The notes under the pieces were generated by a model that was not told where the DNA came from, did not search any database, and saw only the letters and a list, made by a program, of their open reading frames with translations. From Actinomycetota bacterium (GTDB lineage: Bacteria; Actinomycetota; Thermoleophilia; Gaiellales; Gaiellaceae): 34,343 bases of DNA. Positions 30,554-34,343 of the stretch are shown here, piece by piece; position 1 is the first letter of the stretch, and every line of letters begins with the position of its first letter. A program made the position numbers and the translations under genes. The stretch spans positions 1 to 34,343 of the forward strand of contig VAWL01000070.1 in the NCBI GenBank assembly GCA_005883965.1, in the 5' to 3' direction.

Positions 30554-30561
30554 CTCGAACC

Positions 30562-32229
30562 GTGACGACACTCGCGCTGCGGAGGGTCGCGGACGTCCAC
30601 CGAGTCCCTGTGCCGGCCTCGCTTCGGCTCGCGCTCCTCGGCTGCTGCAGCGCAGTCGCGTTTTGGTTCTCGCTGCGGTCGCTCTCGGGCCAGTGGCGCT
30701 ACGAGACGCCGCTTGCGGATCTCGTCCTCGTCCCGCTTCTGGCCGCCGCGCTCTTCGTCGCCGCCTCTCGGCGCCACCCATACGTGGGCGAGCTGCGGCT
30801 CGGTTGGTTCGATCTCATGGCCGGGACAGCGCTGCTCACAGGGTCACTCGCCCTCGTCGCAGTGGGGCCGGTCTATTGGTCGAAGTACTTCTGGGCGATG
30901 CGGCTCGACCTCCTTGCCCTGCCGCTGTTCGTCGCCGGCGGCATCTTGCTGCTCTTCGGCGCGCGGGCGATTGTGCCGTTCGGGCTGCCCGTCTTATCCC
31001 TGCTGCTCGCCTGGCCCCTTCCGTACCTCGCGTTCCTCGAGCGGCTGCTCGGCACGTTCACGAGCGCGACGGGCGGCGCGGCGGCGTTCCTCGCACCCCG
31101 GCTGCACCTCGCCACCCCGGTAACGAGCTCGGGGGACGGGGTCTTCGCGCTCCACCACGGGCACGAGAGCTTCTCGCTCTCGGTCGGAAGCGCATGCTCC
31201 GGGGTGAACTCGCTTGTCGGCTTCTTCATCCTCGGCGTCTTCGCGCTCTACTTCGTCGAAGGCTTGCTCTCGCGCCGCCTCGCCTGGCTGGCCCTTGGCG
31301 CCGCGCTTGTCTGGGCTGCGAATCTCGCCCGGATCCTCGTGCTCTTCGCCGTCGCCCGAGGCTTCGGCGAGCGGGCGGCGATCGCGCTTTTGCACCCGAT
31401 CGCGGGGATCGTCGCGCTGAACCTCGCGGTGCTGCTGCTGCTGGGGCTGATGCGGCGCTTCCATCTGTTCTGGCGCGAGCTCGAGCCGGCCGAGATCGAC
31501 ACCCCGCTCGCCCTGCCCGGGCCGCCGGACAAGCGGGCGTCGGTCCTGCGCGTCTCGACGAGGGTCGTCCTGATCGGTGCAGCCGCGGTCGTGTTCGGCA
31601 TCGCCGACGGAGCGCTTGCAACGACCGCGCGCGGACTGACCAATGACGGCGTGCCCGCGATTCCGGCGTTCAGCACGCGGCCACTTTCGGCACCAGGCTG
31701 GACGATCCGGAAAGCCGAAACGATCGGCTGGACCGCTCCGTATTACGGCAAACACTCGTCCTGGGTGCGCTACGTCATGCGGCCACGGCGGCCCTCGCCG
31801 AGCGCCTTCACGATCTGGCTCGACGCGGTCCGCAGTCCGAACCTTGGCGCGCTCGACGCCTACACGCTCGCGCACTGCTACGCCTTCCACAGCTTCACCG
31901 TCGACGCAGCGACGCGGGTCGACCTCGGCGAGGGCGTTTTCGGGAACGCGTTTGTCTACACGAGCCCGCGCGCGGACTGGCGGGCGGTCAGCTGGCAATG
32001 GCCGGTCCGGCGCGGCGCCAAGGTCGAGCACGAGCGGCTCGTCCTGATTGCGGCTTCGGATGCACGCCCGGCGGAACTCGCCGAGCCGTCGTCCGGCAGC
32101 GCCTTCAACCGCGTGCTGTCGCTTCTGGACTGGCGCTCTTCAGGGCACGACGCGAACCCGCGGCTGACACGAGCACTCCAGCGCGTTGCAGCTCGAATCG
32201 TCCTGAGGCGAATCGAGGCGGCCGCGTGA
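30562..32229 (+). CDS. Exosortase (EpsH/archaeosortase family) with extra C-terminal domain
   Basis: Exosortases are membrane cysteine transpeptidases that cleave PEP-CTERM-type tails and reattach the protein. The first ~310 residues form about eight helices and contain the family triad: Cys212 in SACSGVNSLVGFF, Arg257 in WAANLARILVLF and His278 in LLHPIAGIVAL. The remaining ~220 residues begin with another membrane helix (VVLIGAAAVVFGIADGAL). An extracytoplasmic domain follows (WTAPYYGKHSSWVRYVM, AHCYAFHSFTV, WRAVSWQWPVRRG) whose position recalls EpsI-type exosortase partners fused in one chain. The GTG start at 30562 lacks a strong ribosome binding site; it overlaps the next gene by GTGA. 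Confidence 0.88.
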   Translation: MTTLALRRVADVHRVPVPASLRLALLGCCSAVAFWFSLRSLSGQWRYETPLADLVLVPLLAAALFVAASRRHPYVGELRLGWFDLMAGTALLTGSLALVAVGPVYWSKYFWAMRLDLLALPLFVAGGILLLFGARAIVPFGLPVLSLLLAWPLPYLAFLERLLGTFTSATGGAAAFLAPRLHLATPVTSSGDGVFALHHGHESFSLSVGSACSGVNSLVGFFILGVFALYFVEGLLSRRLAWLALGAALVWAANLARILVLFAVARGFGERAAIALLHPIAGIVALNLAVLLLLGLMRRFHLFWRELEPAEIDTPLALPGPPDKRASVLRVSTRVVLIGAAAVVFGIADGALATTARGLTNDGVPAIPAFSTRPLSAPGWTIRKAETIGWTAPYYGKHSSWVRYVMRPRRPSPSAFTIWLDAVRSPNLGALDAYTLAHCYAFHSFTVDAATRVDLGEGVFGNAFVYTSPRADWRAVSWQWPVRRGAKVEHERLVLIAASDARPAELAEPSSGSAFNRVLSLLDWRSSGHDANPRLTRALQRVAARIVLRRIEAAA

Positions 32230-33458
32230 GCTCACTCGCAGGCGTCCTCCTCCACCACGTCCTCCACGATGTCTTCGCGCTGTACGCGTCAGTCGTGATG
32301 GCGCACTTCGGCCTCCAGGTCTTCTTCGCGCACCGCAGCTACCGCCGTGCGCTCGCGACGCGCGGCGCGCGCTCGTCGCGGCTGCCGGACGTCGACGTTG
32401 TGATCACGTCGTACAACGAGGATCCCGCAAGCCTGCGCGCCTGTCTCGAGTCGCTCCTGGCGCAGGACTACCGCGGCGCCGTGCAGGTCTACGTGGTCGA
32501 CGATTGCTCGAAGAACCGCACCGAGCTGATGCCGGTCTACGCCGAGTTCGACCGCATCCCCGGCTGGTCGGTCCTCCTCCCCGAGCGGAACCGCGGGAAG
32601 CGGATGGCACAGGATGCCGCGTTCCGCCACTGCCGCGGCGAGCTCCTCGTCACGGTCGATTCCGACACGATCGTCGATCCCGACGCGGTAGCTGAGATCG
32701 TCGCCGCGTTCGACGACGAGCGAGTGGGAGCCGTGACCGGCGATGTCGGCGTGACCAACTTCCGCACGAACCTGCTCACGCGCCTGATCGAGATGCGCTA
32801 CTGGGTCGCTTTCAACCAGGAGCGCGCCGCGCAGAGTTGCTTCCGGACGGTGCTCTGCTGCTCAGGCCCGCTTGCCGCGTACCGGCGCGTCGCGCTGCAG
32901 CAGATCTGGGCGCGGTACGTGAGCCAGACCTTCCGGGGCATCGACTGCACGTACGGCGACGACCGGCATCTGACCAACCTCGTCCTCGGGGAGGGCTACG
33001 ACACGCTCTTCCTGCCCTTTGCCCATGCGGTGACGAACGCGCCCGAAGACGTTCCCTCGTACCTGCGCCAGCAGCTCCGGTGGAACAAGAGCTTTTACCG
33101 CGAGCTGCTCTGGACGGTGCCGTTCCTGCTTCGGCGCTCGCCCTACATGGTCTTCGAGGTCGTCGTGCAGACGGCCCTGCCGCTACTGCTGACGCTGGCT
33201 GTCACCACCGCGCTCCTATACGCCGCAGTCGAGGCGCCGGCCCGGCTACTGCACTACGCGGTCGTGATCGCCGGGATGGCCGTCCTCCGCTGCGCGTACG
33301 CGATCTACCGCACCCGCCGCCTGTCGTTCCTGCTCTTCGTCTTCTACGGCTTCCTGCACCTCGGCCTGCTCGTCCCACTCCGGATCCGCGCCCTGCTGAC
33401 GCTGACCGACAACAGCTGGGGAACACGGAAGACGGTTAGCGCCGGCGGACGAGCGTGA
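32226..33458 (+). CDS. Processive GT2 polysaccharide synthase (hyaluronan/chitin-synthase-like)
   Basis: The 410-residue membrane enzyme has an N-terminal helix, a GT2 catalytic domain and three or more C-terminal helices. The GT2 motifs are DVVITSYNEDP, VYVVDDCSK, LLVTVDSDTIVDP (DxD), YGDDRHLTN (catalytic Asp) and QQLRWNKSFYRE (the QxxRW product-binding motif of processive synthases). It also has WGTRKT near the end, as in HasA-like proteins. It likely polymerises and exports a beta-linked glycan across the membrane. The GTG start overlaps the exosortase stop (GTGA), so substrate, sortase and synthase form one operon. Its 3' end overlaps the convergent methyltransferase gene by 23 bases. Confidence 0.92.
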   Translation: MSSLAGVLLHHVLHDVFALYASVVMAHFGLQVFFAHRSYRRALATRGARSSRLPDVDVVITSYNEDPASLRACLESLLAQDYRGAVQVYVVDDCSKNRTELMPVYAEFDRIPGWSVLLPERNRGKRMAQDAAFRHCRGELLVTVDSDTIVDPDAVAEIVAAFDDERVGAVTGDVGVTNFRTNLLTRLIEMRYWVAFNQERAAQSCFRTVLCCSGPLAAYRRVALQQIWARYVSQTFRGIDCTYGDDRHLTNLVLGEGYDTLFLPFAHAVTNAPEDVPSYLRQQLRWNKSFYRELLWTVPFLLRRSPYMVFEVVVQTALPLLLTLAVTTALLYAAVEAPARLLHYAVVIAGMAVLRCAYAIYRTRRLSFLLFVFYGFLHLGLLVPLRIRALLTLTDNSWGTRKTVSAGGRA

Positions 33459-34077
33459 CGCCATCACGGACGGTGAGCATCACCGACGTGACTCTCTCGT
33501 CAGAGGCGATGCGGTCGTTGATCGCCTTGATGCCGCGCGTGCCCTCCGAGTCGTCTGAGCCGTCGAGCACGCGACCGCTCCAGAGGGTGTTGTCGAGAGC
33601 CATCAGGCCGCCATCGGCGAGACGCGGGAGCAGCGCTTCATAGTAGTTGACGTAGTTCTCCTTGTCGGCGTCGACGAAGACGAAATCGAACTCGCCTTCG
33701 AGCTTCTCGATCGTCTCGAGCGCCGGGCCGAGGTGGACGGTTATCCGGTCGGCATAGGGGCTCCGGCCGATGTAGCGTTGGGCGACTTCGGCGTGCGTCT
33801 CGTCGAACTCGCAGGTGTCGATGCGACCGCCCTCGGGGAGGCCGGCGGCCATCGAAATCGACGAGTAGCCGCTGTAGGTGCCGAGCTCGAGCACGCGCTT
33901 CGGCGCGAGCGCGTGGACGAGCAACTCGAGGAAGCGGCCCTCGATTGGGCCGGTGAGCATCTGCGGGGAGTCGAGCGTCGCCTTGGTCTCCTCGGCGAGC
34001 TCGGCGAGCAGCGGCGTCGGCGGCGTGGTGTGGGCCTCCGCGTAGGCCTCGATCTCCTCCGGGACGATGAAGCTCAC
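33436..34077 (-). CDS. Class I SAM-dependent O-methyltransferase (CCoAOMT-like)
   Basis: The 213-residue enzyme belongs to the catechol/caffeoyl-CoA O-methyltransferase family. VLELGTYSGYSSISMA is the SAM-binding loop, and IDTCEFDETHAEVAQRYI holds the ribose-binding acidic residue. FDFVFVDADKENYVNYYE is the diagnostic metal-binding block, and GGLMALDNTLWSGRV follows it. The substrate is unknown. The frame is open to 34185, but similarity starts at GTG 34077, and this GTG overlaps the stop of the upstream gene as GTGA, which supports it. Confidence 0.92.
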   Translation of the reverse strand: MSFIVPEEIEAYAEAHTTPPTPLLAELAEETKATLDSPQMLTGPIEGRFLELLVHALAPKRVLELGTYSGYSSISMAAGLPEGGRIDTCEFDETHAEVAQRYIGRSPYADRITVHLGPALETIEKLEGEFDFVFVDADKENYVNYYEALLPRLADGGLMALDNTLWSGRVLDGSDDSEGTRGIKAINDRIASDERVTSVMLTVRDGVTLVRRR

Positions 34078-34343
34078 TGCGCGGCCTGTGTGCGGGGCGC
34101 CTCGTTCAGCGTGCCTGCCTTGATCCGCTCGGCCATGTCGTTGGATTCCTCGCGGTAGACCGACCCGTCCTCGAACTCGATCCACGGAAATCCTCTCTGG
34201 CCGGTGCGGGCGACGGTCTCTTCGCGAGGCCCGCGGTACTTCTCCTTGACGATCTCGTACTCGATGCCCTCGTCGTTGAGCGCCTTCTGGACGCGCCAGC
34301 AGGGATGCCCGCTGAACTTGACCCAGACGTTGCCGCAGCGGTG
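34074..34343 (-). CDS. Glutaredoxin/GST-N-terminal-fold protein (5' end outside window)
   Basis: Eighty-nine residues are visible, entering at the right edge of the window. They have a thioredoxin-fold pattern: VWVKFSGHPCWRVQKALND, GIEYEIVKEKY, GQRGFPWIEFEDG and VYREESNDMAERIKAG. The GHPCWRVQKAL block aligns with actinobacterial glutaredoxin-like proteins that keep one Cys in place of CxxC. The cis-Pro is in GFPWI. It overlaps the methyltransferase start by 4 nt, so the two are co-translated. A redox or conjugation role is likely but unproven. Confidence 0.8.
   Translation of the reverse strand, partial: HRCGNVWVKFSGHPCWRVQKALNDEGIEYEIVKEKYRGPREETVARTGQRGFPWIEFEDGSVYREESNDMAERIKAGTLNEAPRTQAAQ

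Overview
The window is high-GC DNA with frequent GTG/TTG starts, short operon overlaps (GTGA, ATGA, TGATG) and an ergothioneine operon. It looks like an actinobacterial chromosome, and the gene families suggest a Thermoleophilia-like lineage. That placement is inferred from style and content; no marker gene in the window proves it.

Region 1 (1-9.6 kb) is ordinary chromosome. It holds the end of a DUF2252 gene, then a convergent membrane-anchored L,D-transpeptidase. Divergent from the transpeptidase is a tight operon: a thioredoxin-reductase-like flavoprotein, egtB, egtD and a UBP-type zinc-finger protein. An ohr/OsmC pseudogene, a VOC protein and an alpha/beta-hydrolase-adenylate cyclase fusion follow. 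Next come a small ORF interrupted by an in-frame amber codon and a 34-residue membrane protein. Four copies of a short dispersed repeat lie between these genes.

Region 2 (9.61-29.93 kb) is about 20 kb of cell-surface polysaccharide genes. It is bracketed by a decayed 3' fragment of tRNA-Ala(CGC) on the left and an intact tRNA-Ala(CGC) on the right, in direct orientation. The 3' end of the intact tRNA points into the segment, which is the geometry of an island integrated at a tRNA gene. No integrase is visible. Inside are two response regulators (one with a degenerate receiver), a proline-repeat surface protein and a Wzz-like chain-length protein with a ruined kinase domain. A secreted TIM-barrel/purple-acid-phosphatase fusion, a LegB-type 4,6-dehydratase and a secreted beta-helix/PKD protein follow. 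An operon then supplies a polyprenyl-phosphate sugar transferase, a nucleotidyltransferase, a DegT aminotransferase, a polymerase/ligase, a flippase, a nucleotide-sugar epimerase and a GT4 glycosyltransferase. Two P-loop kinase-like genes close the segment. Together these form a near-complete Wzx/Wzy-type pathway: sugar activation and modification, priming, glycosyl transfer, flipping, polymerisation and length control.

Region 3 (30.0-34.3 kb) is a second, separate surface system. A small secreted protein with a PEP-CTERM-like tail (VPEAP, hydrophobic helix, Arg-rich end) is followed 8 nt later by an exosortase with the Cys/Arg/His triad and an extra C-terminal domain. A processive, hyaluronan-synthase-like GT2 overlaps it. 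On the opposite strand are an O-methyltransferase and the end of a glutaredoxin-fold protein.

The strongest candidates for something undescribed are the compact exosortase/single-substrate/GT2 operon and the tRNA-bracketed polysaccharide island. Smaller ones are the tandemly repeated start-site leader of the proline-repeat gene and the TIM-barrel/phosphatase fusion.
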